Positions 8,672-17,443 of a DNA stretch of 64,000 nucleotides are shown piece after piece (positions within the stretch are counted from its first letter, which is position 1; the number at the start of each line of letters is the position of its first letter). Source of the stretch: Chitinophagales bacterium (lineage in GTDB: Bacteria; Bacteroidota; Bacteroidia; Chitinophagales; Chitinophagaceae); NCBI GenBank assembly GCA_017303855.1, contig JAFLBL010000010.1:62001-126000 (forward strand). The letters are read 5' to 3'. The notes below the pieces were generated by a model that had not been told where the DNA came from, made no database searches, and saw only the letters and a program-made list of their open reading frames with translations. A program made the translations under genes and the position numbers.

Positions 8672-8974
8672 ATGCTGAACGTAAAGACAGACGTTGAAAC
8701 GGACCTCCTTGATGATACCGACCTGCTCGTTGCGGGTGAAGAACCCTGTCACCTGATTGTCTGGAATGATGAAGTGAATACGTTTGAATGGGTGATTGAA
8801 ACCCTGATGACCGTCTGTGGCCATAGTCATGAACAGGCCGAACAATGTTCCTACATCATCCATTTCCGGGGCAAATACGCCGTTAAAAACGGCAGCTACG
8901 ATGATCTTAAGCCTTTTTGCGATGCCATTACAGAAAGAGGCATCAATGCTACTATTGAAGTGGTAGCCGGTTAA
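8672..8974 (+). CDS. clpS: ClpS adaptor protein of the ClAP protease
   Basis: Adaptor that binds N-terminal destabilising residues (Leu, Phe, Trp, Tyr) and hands such proteins to ClpA/ClpC-ClpP. The 100-aa protein has a short acidic N-terminal extension and then the ClpS core: HLIVWNDEVNTFEWVIETL with the binding-pocket Asn-Asp, HSHEQAEQC, and the ending INATIEVVAG. The start at 8672 is chosen over an upstream in-frame ATG at 8534, because the promoter box ends at 8667 and the earlier ATG would lie in the tRNA terminator. aat begins 8 bp downstream, so the two form an N-degron operon. Confidence 0.93.
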   Translation: MLNVKTDVETDLLDDTDLLVAGEEPCHLIVWNDEVNTFEWVIETLMTVCGHSHEQAEQCSYIIHFRGKYAVKNGSYDDLKPFCDAITERGINATIEVVAG

Positions 8975-8982
8975 GCACACCC

Positions 8983-9633
8983 ATGTCCCTGTTTATTCTT
9001 AATAATGAAATTAAGTTTCCTCCTGTACACCTGGCTGAACCAGATGGCTTACTGGCAATTGGCGGTGATTTATCACAGGAAAGACTGCTTCATGCCTACC
9101 GTAACGGCATTTTTCCCTGGTATGAAGGGGAGCATATACTATGGTGGAGCCCGGATCCAAGGTTTGTATTGTATCCGGAAGAATTTAAATTGTCCGGCCG
9201 GATAAAAAAACTGTTACAACAACCCGCCTTCAGATTTACCATCAACTACGATTTTTCCGCTGTTATCCGACACTGTAAAACGGTAAAAAGGGCCGGACAG
9301 GAAGGCACCTGGATCACAGACGAAGTGGAAAAAGCATATACCCGGCTGTATGCAAACGGATATGCGCATAGTGCGGAAGTATGGCAGGAAGATAAATTAG
9401 TGGGGGGACTATATGGTATCCGTATTGGAAAAGTCTTTTTCGGAGAAAGTATGTTCAGCCTGGTAACTGATGCTTCCCGCTATGCATTTACCTGCTATGT
9501 GCAACAGCTGATAAAGGAAGGCGTACAACTGATCGATTGCCAGGTGTATACTTCCTATCTGGAAAGCATGGGCGCCCGGATGATTCCGAGAGCCCGGTTT
9601 ATCCAGGAAATTCAGAACCTTGTCTCCAGGTAA
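8983..9633 (+). CDS. aat: Leucyl/phenylalanyl-tRNA--protein transferase
   Basis: Transfers Leu or Phe from aminoacyl-tRNA to proteins that start with Lys or Arg, creating N-degrons for ClpS. Family motifs seen: FPPVHLAEPDGLLAIGGDLS near the N-terminus, YRNGIFPWY and WWSPDPR at about 40-60, GTWITDEVEKAY, ESMFS, and DCQVYTSYLESMGA near the end. The 216-aa length is normal. It is cotranscribed with clpS, its partner in the pathway. Its last 22 bp overlap the 3' end of the convergent esterase gene. Confidence 0.95.
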   Translation: MSLFILNNEIKFPPVHLAEPDGLLAIGGDLSQERLLHAYRNGIFPWYEGEHILWWSPDPRFVLYPEEFKLSGRIKKLLQQPAFRFTINYDFSAVIRHCKTVKRAGQEGTWITDEVEKAYTRLYANGYAHSAEVWQEDKLVGGLYGIRIGKVFFGESMFSLVTDASRYAFTCYVQQLIKEGVQLIDCQVYTSYLESMGARMIPRARFIQEIQNLVSR

Positions 9634-10343
9634 TGCGGCAGCATTGCTTTCCAGGTATTCCAGTCATGTGGCCACTCGGTGCCCCAGATATCCAGCTCAT
9701 AGCCGATTCCCTTATCATACAGAATTTTTGCAAAACGGCCACCGCTGGAAGGATCTTCATACGGCCCGCTGCCCGACAGGATATGTATATGCCCGCTCCT
9801 GCGTATCTGTTCAAGCACCGTATGATCCGTCAGGTTCGGCATATAATGCATCGGGCTGTTGAAATATACATCCTCATCATAATGTCCCTTGCTGTATTCC
9901 GTCAGATCATACACCCCGCTCATGGCTATAACCCCGTTGATCAGATCGGGTCTCTTCAAAAAAAGATTCATACTGTGCAGCGCGCCAAAAGAAGCACCAC
10001 AGGTGATTATCGGCGTATCCTGACTGGTCTGGCTGCGGATAAACGGAACTACCTCATTGTATACATAATGATTCCATTGCTGATGCCGCCAGGTTTTATG
10101 TTTCGGATGTACCTGATTGTTCATCCAGCTGTCATTATTAATGCTGTCAATCGAAAACACTTTAACCTTGCCGGCATTGACCGGGCCGGCTATATGATCG
10201 AGTAACTGAAAACGTTCATATTCGAGATAGTCGGCGGCCGCAGTCGGTACCAGTAATAAGGCAAATCCATAATGACCGTAAGTGGCTATGGGCATTTCCT
10301 TTTCAAGCACCGGACTATACCAGGAAGTGGTTTCTTTATACAT
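9612..10343 (-). CDS. Esterase of the putative esterase (PF00756-like) family
   Basis: Alpha/beta-hydrolase of 243 aa related to the esterase D / enterochelin esterase group. The nucleophile elbow CGASFGALHS (GxSxG) is near residue 117. An acidic residue follows in SGSGPYEDPSS, and the likely catalytic His is in WGTEWPHDWNTW near 225. No signal peptide is visible, so it is cytoplasmic. A TACCTTCG box lies 36 bp upstream. It is convergent with aat, overlapping by 22 bp. Substrate unknown. Confidence 0.85.
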   Translation of the reverse strand: MYKETTSWYSPVLEKEMPIATYGHYGFALLLVPTAAADYLEYERFQLLDHIAGPVNAGKVKVFSIDSINNDSWMNNQVHPKHKTWRHQQWNHYVYNEVVPFIRSQTSQDTPIITCGASFGALHSMNLFLKRPDLINGVIAMSGVYDLTEYSKGHYDEDVYFNSPMHYMPNLTDHTVLEQIRRSGHIHILSGSGPYEDPSSGGRFAKILYDKGIGYELDIWGTEWPHDWNTWKAMLPHYLETRF

Positions 10344-10379
10344 ACGATTCGTTTAACAGGAAGGGGTTATATATTCCTG

Positions 10380-10387
10380 CGAAGGTA
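10380..10387 (-). promoter_or_regulatory. -7-like box (TACCTTCG) of the esterase gene
   Basis: Reads TACCTTCG on the minus strand, the TAnnTTCG variant also seen before gcdH, pepT and fmt. Confidence 0.5.
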
Positions 10388-10400
10388 ACCGGAAAACAGT

Positions 10401-10423
10401 ACAGGCACTGCTGCCTGTTTTTT
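10401..10423 (+). terminator. Intrinsic terminator reading plus, upstream of the esterase
   Basis: Stem ACAGGCA / TGCCTGT with a 4-nt loop, then six T residues. The only plus-strand gene that could end here is aat, 770 bp upstream. Confidence 0.7.
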
Positions 10424-10693
10424 AAAGCTGTCAGCTACAATAATCTGAAAAATATTTCCGTATTTTTTCTTGGTGATTTACACAGGTACTATTACCTTTA
10501 TTTTACAGTATTTTTACTGTTATTGATAATAAGTAAATTTACGTAGTATTTTCTAGTAATTTAGTTATCAAATAATTAACCTCTTCACTATCCGTTCTGA
10601 AAACCTTCCGACCTGCCATAAAATCCTGTCTACTGAAAAGCCTATTAGGATCTGGCGCATTGCCGGATTAATGACAAATAAGCTGATTAGTTT

Positions 10694-11116
10694 ATGAATG
10701 CTGAACCAATCCGTATCATGTTGGTGGATGATCATTCACTGGTGAGAGAATCGTGGAAAATTTTACTGGAAAGTAATCCCCGGATAAAAGTAATTGCAGA
10801 TTGTGAAACCAGTCATATGGCACTGGAACTGGTATCTTCCCTGGATCCGGATATAATACTGCTGGACATAAATATGACCCCGGTAAACGGATATCAGCTG
10901 GCCCGCCAGTTACTGGAGAAAAAACCCAGGGTTAAGATCATCGGGCTTTCCGTAAATCACCTTCCAAAAAATGCCACCCAGATGCTCGAAGCCGGGGGAA
11001 AGGGATTTCTGACAAAAACCTCAACGCTTGACGAGATCATTGCCGGAATTATTGCCGTTCATCGCGGTGAAATTTATATATGCCAGGAGATCCGCCGGAA
11101 TCTGCCTCCCGCCTGA
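10694..11116 (+). CDS. Receiver-only response regulator (NarL-type REC, no output domain)
   Basis: A 140-aa protein made of a complete REC domain: acidic pair in LVDDHS, phospho-acceptor Asp58 in LLDIN, conserved Ser in IGLSVN, and Lys in LTKTST. The sequence is of the NarL/FixJ kind, but stops just after the linker (IYICQEIRRN) where a LuxR-type DNA-binding domain would start. No HTH is found in the 118 bp before valS in any frame. There is no kinase gene next to it. It is either a natural single-domain regulator or an old truncation of a full-length one. Confidence 0.85.
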   Translation: MNAEPIRIMLVDDHSLVRESWKILLESNPRIKVIADCETSHMALELVSSLDPDIILLDINMTPVNGYQLARQLLEKKPRVKIIGLSVNHLPKNATQMLEAGGKGFLTKTSTLDEIIAGIIAVHRGEIYICQEIRRNLPPA

Positions 11117-11167
11117 AAAACGTCTCCTTCATCCCCTTTTACCCTTCGGGATTCTGTACAAATACGG

Positions 11168-11175
11168 TAATTTTG
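11168..11175 (+). promoter_or_regulatory. -7 promoter box (TAATTTTG) of valS
   Basis: TAnnTTTG match about 60 bp before the valS ATG. Confidence 0.65.
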
Positions 11176-11234
11176 CGCCCCAAGGCTTCATTCCTGCCCC
11201 GGCAGTAAAGAACTGAAGCAATAAGGCAGCAACT

Positions 11235-13841
11235 ATGGAATTAAGTAAAAACTTCGATCACCGGACAGCGGAAGAAAAATGGTACCGGCACTGGCTGGAT
11301 AAGCAATATTTTCACAGTGAACCTGATGAACGCGAACCCTATACGGTAGTTATCCCGCCACCCAATGTTACCGGTGTGCTGCACATGGGGCATTGCCTTA
11401 ATAATACTATTCAGGATATCCTGGTCCGCCGGGCACGTATGCAGGGAAAAAATGCCTGTTGGGTGCCGGGCACCGACCATGCTTCCATTGCTACCGAGGC
11501 GAAAGTAGTACATATGCTCCGCGACCGGGGTATTGCCAAATCCACACTCAGCCGGGAAGATTTTTTAAAGTATGCCTGGGAGTGGAAAGAAAAATACGGC
11601 GGCATCATCCTGCAGCAGTTGAAGAAGATGGGTTGCAGTCTGGACTGGGACCGCACTTCGTTTACCATGGACCCTGATTATTATCAATCCGTCATTAATG
11701 TCTTTATTGATCTCTATAAGAAGGGTTATATCTACCGGGGCAAACGGATGATCAACTGGGATCCCAGGGCAAAAACAGCATTGAGTGATGAAGAAGTAAT
11801 CCGTAAACAAACGCAACAAAAACTGTATCACCTGCGCTATAAACTGGATGTACCCGGTGATGAATATATTGTCATTGCTACAGTTCGTCCGGAAACAATT
11901 ATGGGCGACACGGCCATCTGTGTGCATCCCGATGATGAAAGGTACAGCCACCTGCATGGCCGGTACGCCTTTGTGCCCCTGATCAACAGGCGGATTCCGG
12001 TTATAACTGATGAATATGTGGCGATGGACTTTGGCACAGGTGCCCTGAAAGTAACACCGGCACATGATATGAACGATAACCAGCTGGGACAAAAACACGG
12101 GCTGGAAGTGGTCGACATTTTCAATGAAGATGGTACGCTGAATGCCGATGCGCAAATCTATATCGGTGAAGACCGCTTCGAAGCAAGGAAAAAAATAAGC
12201 CGGGAACTGGAAGAAAAAGGCTACCTGATCAAAACAGAGGATTACAGCAGTGAAGTTGGTTACAGTGAACGGACGGATGTGGTGGTGGAACCACGTTTGT
12301 CCCTGCAATGGTGGGTGGACATGAAAAAAATTCATGGCCCCGCATTGGATGCAGTAATGAATGAAGAGATTAAATTCTATCCGGCCAAATTCAGAAACCT
12401 GTACCGTCACTGGATGGAAGGAATTAAAGATTGGTGTATATCCCGGCAACTCTGGTGGGGCCACCGTATTCCGGCCTGGTATGATGAAGCCGGCAATGTA
12501 TATGTAGCCGCCACGCTGGAAGAAGCACAAGCACAGGCAAAAGTAGCGGGAACATCTGCCGCATTAAAACAAGATGACGACTGTCTTGATACCTGGTTCT
12601 CCTCCTGGCTATGGCCATTTGAAGTTTTTAAAGGATATAGTAACCCGGGCAACAAAGACGTGGAATATTATTATCCTACCAACACACTTGTTACAGCTCC
12701 TGAAATCATTTTCTTCTGGGTAGCCAGGATGATCATGGCCGGGTATGAATACAAAGGGCAAAAACCGTTTAACGAAGTTTATTTCACCGGTATAGTCAGG
12801 GACAAACAGGGACGGAAAATGAGCAAGAGCCTCGGCAATTCACCTGATTTGCTGGAAATGATTGAACAGGATGGAGCCGATGCAGTACGCTTTGGTATTA
12901 TGATCTCTTCTCCTGCAGGCAATGACCTGATGTGGGATCCTTCCGGAAATGAACAGGGACGTTTCTTCATTAACAAAATGTGGAATGCCCTGAAGCTGGT
13001 TAAAATGTGGGAAGGCCGCCAGGAAAATAAAGAACCCGAAAACAGTTTTGCCACTGACTGGTTTGAAAACCGGCTGAAAGAAGTAAGGATCCAGCTGGAT
13101 GATCAGTTTGCCGACTTCAGATTAAGTGAGTCCCTGAAAACCATCTATTCGCTGATCTGGGATGATTTCTGTTCCTGGTACCTGGAATGGGTGAAACCGG
13201 GATTCGAACAACCCATTTCCTCTTCGGTATATGAAAAGACGGTACGCTTCTTTGAAGAACTGATGCAATTGCTTCATCCCTTCATGCCGTTTGTAACAGA
13301 AGAAATTTATCACCAGCTGAAAGAACGCAATGACGATCTAACGGTGAAACTATACCCGTCTGTTTCAACAGTAAATAATGATATGCTTTCGTCTGCCTCC
13401 CTGCTGAAAGAAGTAATTACCGGCATTCGCGATGCGCGGGTAAAAGCGCAGCTGAAGCCAAAAGAAACAATCCGGCTGCATATACAAACGGAGAAACCGG
13501 ACAGCTACCCTCCCCTCCTGTCCATTCTCGCCAGGCAGGTAAATGCGGAAGCAACCAGTTATACCCGTGAACCGGTTGCCAACTGTATTAATGTAGTGGT
13601 TCAAAAAGATAAATTTTTCCTGGAAACCACAACAGTGCTGGATACAACTGCCCAGCGTCAGCAATTACAAAAGGACCTGGATTACCTGAAAGGCTTCCTG
13701 GTTGCGGTGGATAAAAAGTTATCCAATGAACGCTTTGTACAAAATGCCAGACCGGAAGTGATTGACATGGAACGCAGGAAAAAAGCCGACGCGGAAGAAA
13801 AGATAAAAGTGATCGAAGAAAGCCTGGCTACATTATCATAA
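11235..13841 (+). CDS. valS: Valyl-tRNA synthetase
   Basis: Class I synthetase charging tRNA-Val. The HIGH-type motif is HMGH in PPNVTGVLHMGHCLN at about residues 50-53. The KMSKS loop is KMSKSLGNS at about 528. Between them lies the editing domain with TVRPETIMGDTA and a threonine-rich proofreading region, followed by the anticodon-binding domain and a C-terminal coiled coil (last ~65 residues, rich in Lys/Glu/Leu). The 868-aa length is typical of the Bacteroidota form. It lies within 4 kb of both tRNA-Val genes. A hairpin terminator follows. Confidence 0.98.
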   Translation: MELSKNFDHRTAEEKWYRHWLDKQYFHSEPDEREPYTVVIPPPNVTGVLHMGHCLNNTIQDILVRRARMQGKNACWVPGTDHASIATEAKVVHMLRDRGIAKSTLSREDFLKYAWEWKEKYGGIILQQLKKMGCSLDWDRTSFTMDPDYYQSVINVFIDLYKKGYIYRGKRMINWDPRAKTALSDEEVIRKQTQQKLYHLRYKLDVPGDEYIVIATVRPETIMGDTAICVHPDDERYSHLHGRYAFVPLINRRIPVITDEYVAMDFGTGALKVTPAHDMNDNQLGQKHGLEVVDIFNEDGTLNADAQIYIGEDRFEARKKISRELEEKGYLIKTEDYSSEVGYSERTDVVVEPRLSLQWWVDMKKIHGPALDAVMNEEIKFYPAKFRNLYRHWMEGIKDWCISRQLWWGHRIPAWYDEAGNVYVAATLEEAQAQAKVAGTSAALKQDDDCLDTWFSSWLWPFEVFKGYSNPGNKDVEYYYPTNTLVTAPEIIFFWVARMIMAGYEYKGQKPFNEVYFTGIVRDKQGRKMSKSLGNSPDLLEMIEQDGADAVRFGIMISSPAGNDLMWDPSGNEQGRFFINKMWNALKLVKMWEGRQENKEPENSFATDWFENRLKEVRIQLDDQFADFRLSESLKTIYSLIWDDFCSWYLEWVKPGFEQPISSSVYEKTVRFFEELMQLLHPFMPFVTEEIYHQLKERNDDLTVKLYPSVSTVNNDMLSSASLLKEVITGIRDARVKAQLKPKETIRLHIQTEKPDSYPPLLSILARQVNAEATSYTREPVANCINVVVQKDKFFLETTTVLDTTAQRQQLQKDLDYLKGFLVAVDKKLSNERFVQNARPEVIDMERRKKADAEEKIKVIEESLATLS

Positions 13842-13864
13842 AATTTTTAACCCGCATACAGAAG

Positions 13865-13896
13865 GACACTTCAGTCAATGACCGGAGTGTCTTTTT
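13865..13896 (+). terminator. Intrinsic terminator of valS
   Basis: Stem GACACTTC / GGAGTGTC (one G-T pair) around an 11-nt loop, followed by five T residues, 23 bp after the valS stop. Confidence 0.85.
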
Positions 13897-13915
13897 GCAT
13901 TAAAACCGGCAGGAA

Positions 13916-14539
13916 TTGAAATACAAAATCATTTTATGTTTATTGATACTGGCGGGGAGTCACTGCCCTGCCCAACAAAACAACTGGGAATACCGGATGC
14001 TCCGTTCATTGGAGAAAAAACGGACAAACAGCGGCATCCGCTTTCATAAAACGATGTCCAAAGTAAACGGTGTTTTCTGTCTCGCCGTGCCTGCCACTTT
14101 GTATACAACAGGTCTGATCAACAAGGAAAAATCACTGAAAGAAAATGCGCTGTTTATAACGGAAAGCATCCTGGTCTCATCAGCGATTACCTGGAGTATG
14201 AAGAAGGTCATTAACCGGCAACGACCGGCCGCCGCAGACCCCACATTTACAGCGGTACTGGATAACCGGAATCATTCCTTTCCTTCCGGCCATACTTCGG
14301 AAGCGTTTTCCATGGCCACCTCCCTGGGTCTAAAATACCCGAAATGGTATATCCTTGTACCCGCTTATGGTTATGCCGCATTTTCCGGCTATTCCCGGTT
14401 ATACCTTGGCGTTCACTACCCTACTGATGTGCTGGCGGGCGCCGTGGCGGGCAGTGGCAGTGCCTGGCTCACCTGGAAGGCCAATCAATGGCTGCAGCGA
14501 AAGCATGATCGTAAAAAGAAACCAGCTCCGGCACTTTAA
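13916..14539 (+). CDS. PAP2-family phosphatase (secreted or membrane)
   Basis: Type 2 phosphatidic acid phosphatase-like enzyme, 207 aa. All three signature motifs are present: KKVINRQRP (KX6RP), SFPSGHTSEAF (PSGH), and SRLYLGVHYPTD (SRX5HX3D). Likely substrates are phosphatidic acid, undecaprenyl pyrophosphate or lipid A phosphate groups; the sequence does not decide between them. It needs a TTG start at 13916. This is supported because it supplies the signal peptide MKYKIILCLLILAGSHCPAQ, whereas the first ATG (near residue 28) would remove it. Its 3' end overlaps the convergent neighbour by 4 bp. Confidence 0.87.
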   Translation: MKYKIILCLLILAGSHCPAQQNNWEYRMLRSLEKKRTNSGIRFHKTMSKVNGVFCLAVPATLYTTGLINKEKSLKENALFITESILVSSAITWSMKKVINRQRPAAADPTFTAVLDNRNHSFPSGHTSEAFSMATSLGLKYPKWYILVPAYGYAAFSGYSRLYLGVHYPTDVLAGAVAGSGSAWLTWKANQWLQRKHDRKKKPAPAL

Positions 14540-17337
14540 CGCGGGAAGATGCTGACCGGCATCACCAGTTCAAACAAAAGTCCCTTGTAACCGTCAAGCT
14601 GATCCCTGTCGAGCAGCTGACTCAGCCGTATGCCAAACGTCAACGGGTATTGATTCCACCAACGGGTATCGGCAAACAACTCGCCTCCCACACTCCGCTG
14701 GTCACGGTACTGCTTTTTATTCACGGAGTACACCCGGGTAAAATCATAAAACGCGTTTACACGTATCCGTTGTATATAAACGATATTGGCCAGCCCCCAA
14801 TCCGGACACCAGAGGGGGAAATGATAATTGGCACTACCCTTCCACATCCGGGTGAAAAACCGCCCGGTATACCCCCTGGAATACGGGAACCGGTTGCCAA
14901 ATGACACTTCACCCAGGGTATCCCGTTCCTGCCAGGCGCCGGTGAAGATGAGATTATGGGTCGACAAAATGCCGGGCACATATAATGAAGCCGACGCGTT
15001 AAACTGCCTTGCTTCATACCTGGAAATGGCATGGCGGAAAGAAGCCGACATTGAATATGCCAGCCGCGGGTAAATATGTTGCGCGGCCCGCTGAATCTGC
15101 TCAGACCAGGAAACCGCATGCGACAGATAACTGAAAGAAGTGGTACCCAATGAATCCTTATAATAGTCTTTATTAAATTCGTTGCGCAGCACATAAAAAC
15201 TACTGAGTGAAAAATTTTTAAATGTCCTGCCACTTGTATAACTCAGGGGCACGGTAAGTCCGATACGGCTGTCCAGCTGGTTCCAGGTCCTGATCCGGTT
15301 GCCAACCGGCACATCCCTGTTGAAGGTATATTCAGTACCCGCACTGAGATAAGGGAACCCGGCTCCATAAACTCCACTGAAACCAACAGCACTGGTTTTC
15401 TCATTCTCATTATACAGGTAATACAATTCCGTCTGCAGGGTATTCAGCACATTTTCCCCATACAAGGAAAAGGTAAAAACGGGATCTTCATAGTATGGGC
15501 GCCAGCTATGAAAATTAAACAGGCGGGTTCCCTTTTTATAGGCCGTTGCTGTAAATGAACGGTCGGCGGGCAGCGGCTGAAGTATGGCTGCCGGGGCCGC
15601 TTCTGCAGCAACGGGATAAGCCACGGACAGTTTCTCCGCAACAGCCGGACTAACTTCCTGCCAGTCATTTTTACTGATCGGCACCTGCTGCAACTGATAC
15701 CCTTCTGCCGTAAACACGGACCATGTCATTTTTTCATCCCCGGCATTTACAAAATATTTACCCGATGAACCAGTGGTAATCCGGTAAATTTTTTTGTTAT
15801 CCAACCGCAAAGCAAACACATCATCATTCCCTTCATAGCTTGCGGTAAAATAAACGATGCCCTCTTTCACGGCAGGATAACCCATTACATTAAAGGAAGG
15901 GGAGGTTAACCGGATTGTAACACCCGAAGGGATATCCGCCGTTGCCAATGCCATCTTCCCATCACGCAAACGTACCGCGGTGATCAGGGTTTGCTCATCG
16001 GCAAATTTCGGATCAGTGAACAGGCTTATTTCGGCAGATTGTATACGTTGCAGCACCTTGCCGTTGGCGGCATCAAGAATATGTATTTCTGATTTGCCGG
16101 CCAGGTTCACCTGTACGGCCGCCACCAAGCTGCCGTCGGCGGAAATATCAGGTGTAAAATAACGGGAACGGGTACTGATTTTTTGCTGCTGCCCGGTAGC
16201 CAGATCAAGAATTTTTATAACGCTGTAATCTTCCCATCCCCAACGCGGATGTTGCTCATAGGAAGCGTATACAATCTTTCCATTCCGGAAACTGAACTGT
16301 TCATCTATGGAAATATCCCTGACCCTGATTTTCTTTTCCCCGTTTGCATCCCGCAGGTAGAATGCGGGACGGTGACGATAGCTGGATTTCAGGTACACCA
16401 GGGAATCTTTCCCCGCATGATAGGGGAAGAAATAGCTGGTAACATAGGCCTGTGTAACAGGTGCGATAAATTGTTTCGTGGTATCCACTCCCTGTTGCTG
16501 CTGCTGCCGGTACCAGGCAAATGCCTCATTGCGGAATGTTGTATACTTCACCCCGGCATGTCTTTTCACGGCTGCCTGAAACGGATAAACCAGCTTTTTA
16601 AATGCACTGGCATCGGCGGTTACACGGGTCCAGAAATCAGCACCATATTTTGTCCGGCCATAATTAACGAGCAGGTAACCTAAGTGATAATGACTGGGTA
16701 CATAATCCTTGAGCGAGCCATTCCGCAACTTCATCCAGTTGTATTTTTTTCCGGCTTTCCAGAGAGAAGGATAGGCTTTCATGAATAAAGGGAGACGCCC
16801 CCGCCCCTGCTGACTGAGCAGGGTTTCCTGGTATACAGCATCCCCTTCATAGAACCAGTCAGGTATAGATGCATTAATAGCCAGGGCAAATCCCTCTTCG
16901 CCAAATAAGGTTTTCATAATCCGGCTGGCCCCGTTATTAAAATTATTAAACTGTTGCACATGCCGGTATTCATGAAGGGCCAGCTGATCCGTCCAGCTGA
17001 TACTGCCCTGTCCGAAATTATTCATATCGGGCGTCAGGAAAAACTCACTGCGGTAAGGTCCGAGTTGCACATACCCGTTTGGAACCACCGTGCGGTTCTG
17101 TAAAACGATGTTTATTTTTTTTAGCTGATTGCCCAGGCTTACCGGTTTTTGAGCCGCCAGCCGGTGTACAATCGCGGCCACCCGGCTGGCCTGGCTATCC
17201 AGACCAACGGGGAAAATAATCCGTGCCGTATCACTGTTGATTTGCTGCCATTTCACGGATGGCGGATTTCCTCCAAACTGCTGGGAAAAAACTGGGAGTG
17301 AGTATAAAAAAATAAGTCCAGTAAGGATATGCCGCAT
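14536..17337 (-). CDS. Outer-membrane protein: HEXXH peptidase-like + TolB-like propeller + beta-barrel
   Basis: Large secreted protein (933 aa) with a signal peptide ending VFSQQ. The N-terminal ~280 residues contain H122EYRH126, an HEXXH zinc-peptidase signature in the context DQLALHEYRHVQQF, as in MA-like gluzincins. Residues ~320-560 show repeated WD40/TolB-like blades (SADGSLVAA, DIATGQQQK, SRDI). The last ~320 residues alternate aromatic strands and end LLFELVMPVSIFPR, as in Omp85-like surface-antigen barrels. It is probably a surface-linked protein with an enzymatic or binding head. The activity is not established. It is transcribed alone. Confidence 0.75.
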   Translation of the reverse strand: MRHILTGLIFLYSLPVFSQQFGGNPPSVKWQQINSDTARIIFPVGLDSQASRVAAIVHRLAAQKPVSLGNQLKKINIVLQNRTVVPNGYVQLGPYRSEFFLTPDMNNFGQGSISWTDQLALHEYRHVQQFNNFNNGASRIMKTLFGEEGFALAINASIPDWFYEGDAVYQETLLSQQGRGRLPLFMKAYPSLWKAGKKYNWMKLRNGSLKDYVPSHYHLGYLLVNYGRTKYGADFWTRVTADASAFKKLVYPFQAAVKRHAGVKYTTFRNEAFAWYRQQQQQGVDTTKQFIAPVTQAYVTSYFFPYHAGKDSLVYLKSSYRHRPAFYLRDANGEKKIRVRDISIDEQFSFRNGKIVYASYEQHPRWGWEDYSVIKILDLATGQQQKISTRSRYFTPDISADGSLVAAVQVNLAGKSEIHILDAANGKVLQRIQSAEISLFTDPKFADEQTLITAVRLRDGKMALATADIPSGVTIRLTSPSFNVMGYPAVKEGIVYFTASYEGNDDVFALRLDNKKIYRITTGSSGKYFVNAGDEKMTWSVFTAEGYQLQQVPISKNDWQEVSPAVAEKLSVAYPVAAEAAPAAILQPLPADRSFTATAYKKGTRLFNFHSWRPYYEDPVFTFSLYGENVLNTLQTELYYLYNENEKTSAVGFSGVYGAGFPYLSAGTEYTFNRDVPVGNRIRTWNQLDSRIGLTVPLSYTSGRTFKNFSLSSFYVLRNEFNKDYYKDSLGTTSFSYLSHAVSWSEQIQRAAQHIYPRLAYSMSASFRHAISRYEARQFNASASLYVPGILSTHNLIFTGAWQERDTLGEVSFGNRFPYSRGYTGRFFTRMWKGSANYHFPLWCPDWGLANIVYIQRIRVNAFYDFTRVYSVNKKQYRDQRSVGGELFADTRWWNQYPLTFGIRLSQLLDRDQLDGYKGLLFELVMPVSIFPR

Positions 17338-17431
17338 AGAACCCGATTTAAGAGGGAAGTTACGGAGTATATTTTTTCTCCGTTGCGCCCCGTCCTTCTT
17401 TGTTACCGGAAATAATCCATGCGGATCGGAT

Positions 17432-17439
17432 TATCTTTG
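17432..17439 (+). promoter_or_regulatory. -7 promoter box (TATCTTTG) of msrC
   Basis: TAnnTTTG match ending 4 bp before the msrC ATG, which fits a leaderless transcript. Confidence 0.65.
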
Positions 17440-17443
17440 TACA

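Larger units (their letters stand above)
10344..10693. other. 350-bp AT-rich intergenic region with palindromes
   Basis: No coding sequence is apparent. It holds the esterase promoter, a plus-strand terminator at 10401-10423, and two perfect palindromes: ACAGTA-TTTT-TACTGT at 10505-10520 and GTAAATTTAC at 10533-10542. These lie about 150-190 bp before the receiver-only regulator gene. A TACCTTTA box lies near 10489. Confidence 0.55.

Noticed and set aside
9537..10205. 222-codon plus-strand frame overlapping aat and the esterase
   Set aside because: Lies antisense to the esterase, which has a GxSxG elbow and its own promoter box.
10694..11234. Frameshifted full-length LuxR-type regulator
   Set aside because: The three forward frames after the stop show no GerE helix-turn-helix sequence before valS, so a simple frameshift does not explain the short protein.
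11565..12530. 321-codon open frame on the minus strand inside valS
   Set aside because: Fully antisense to a conserved synthetase, with no promoter, no family features and a composition mirroring valS codons.
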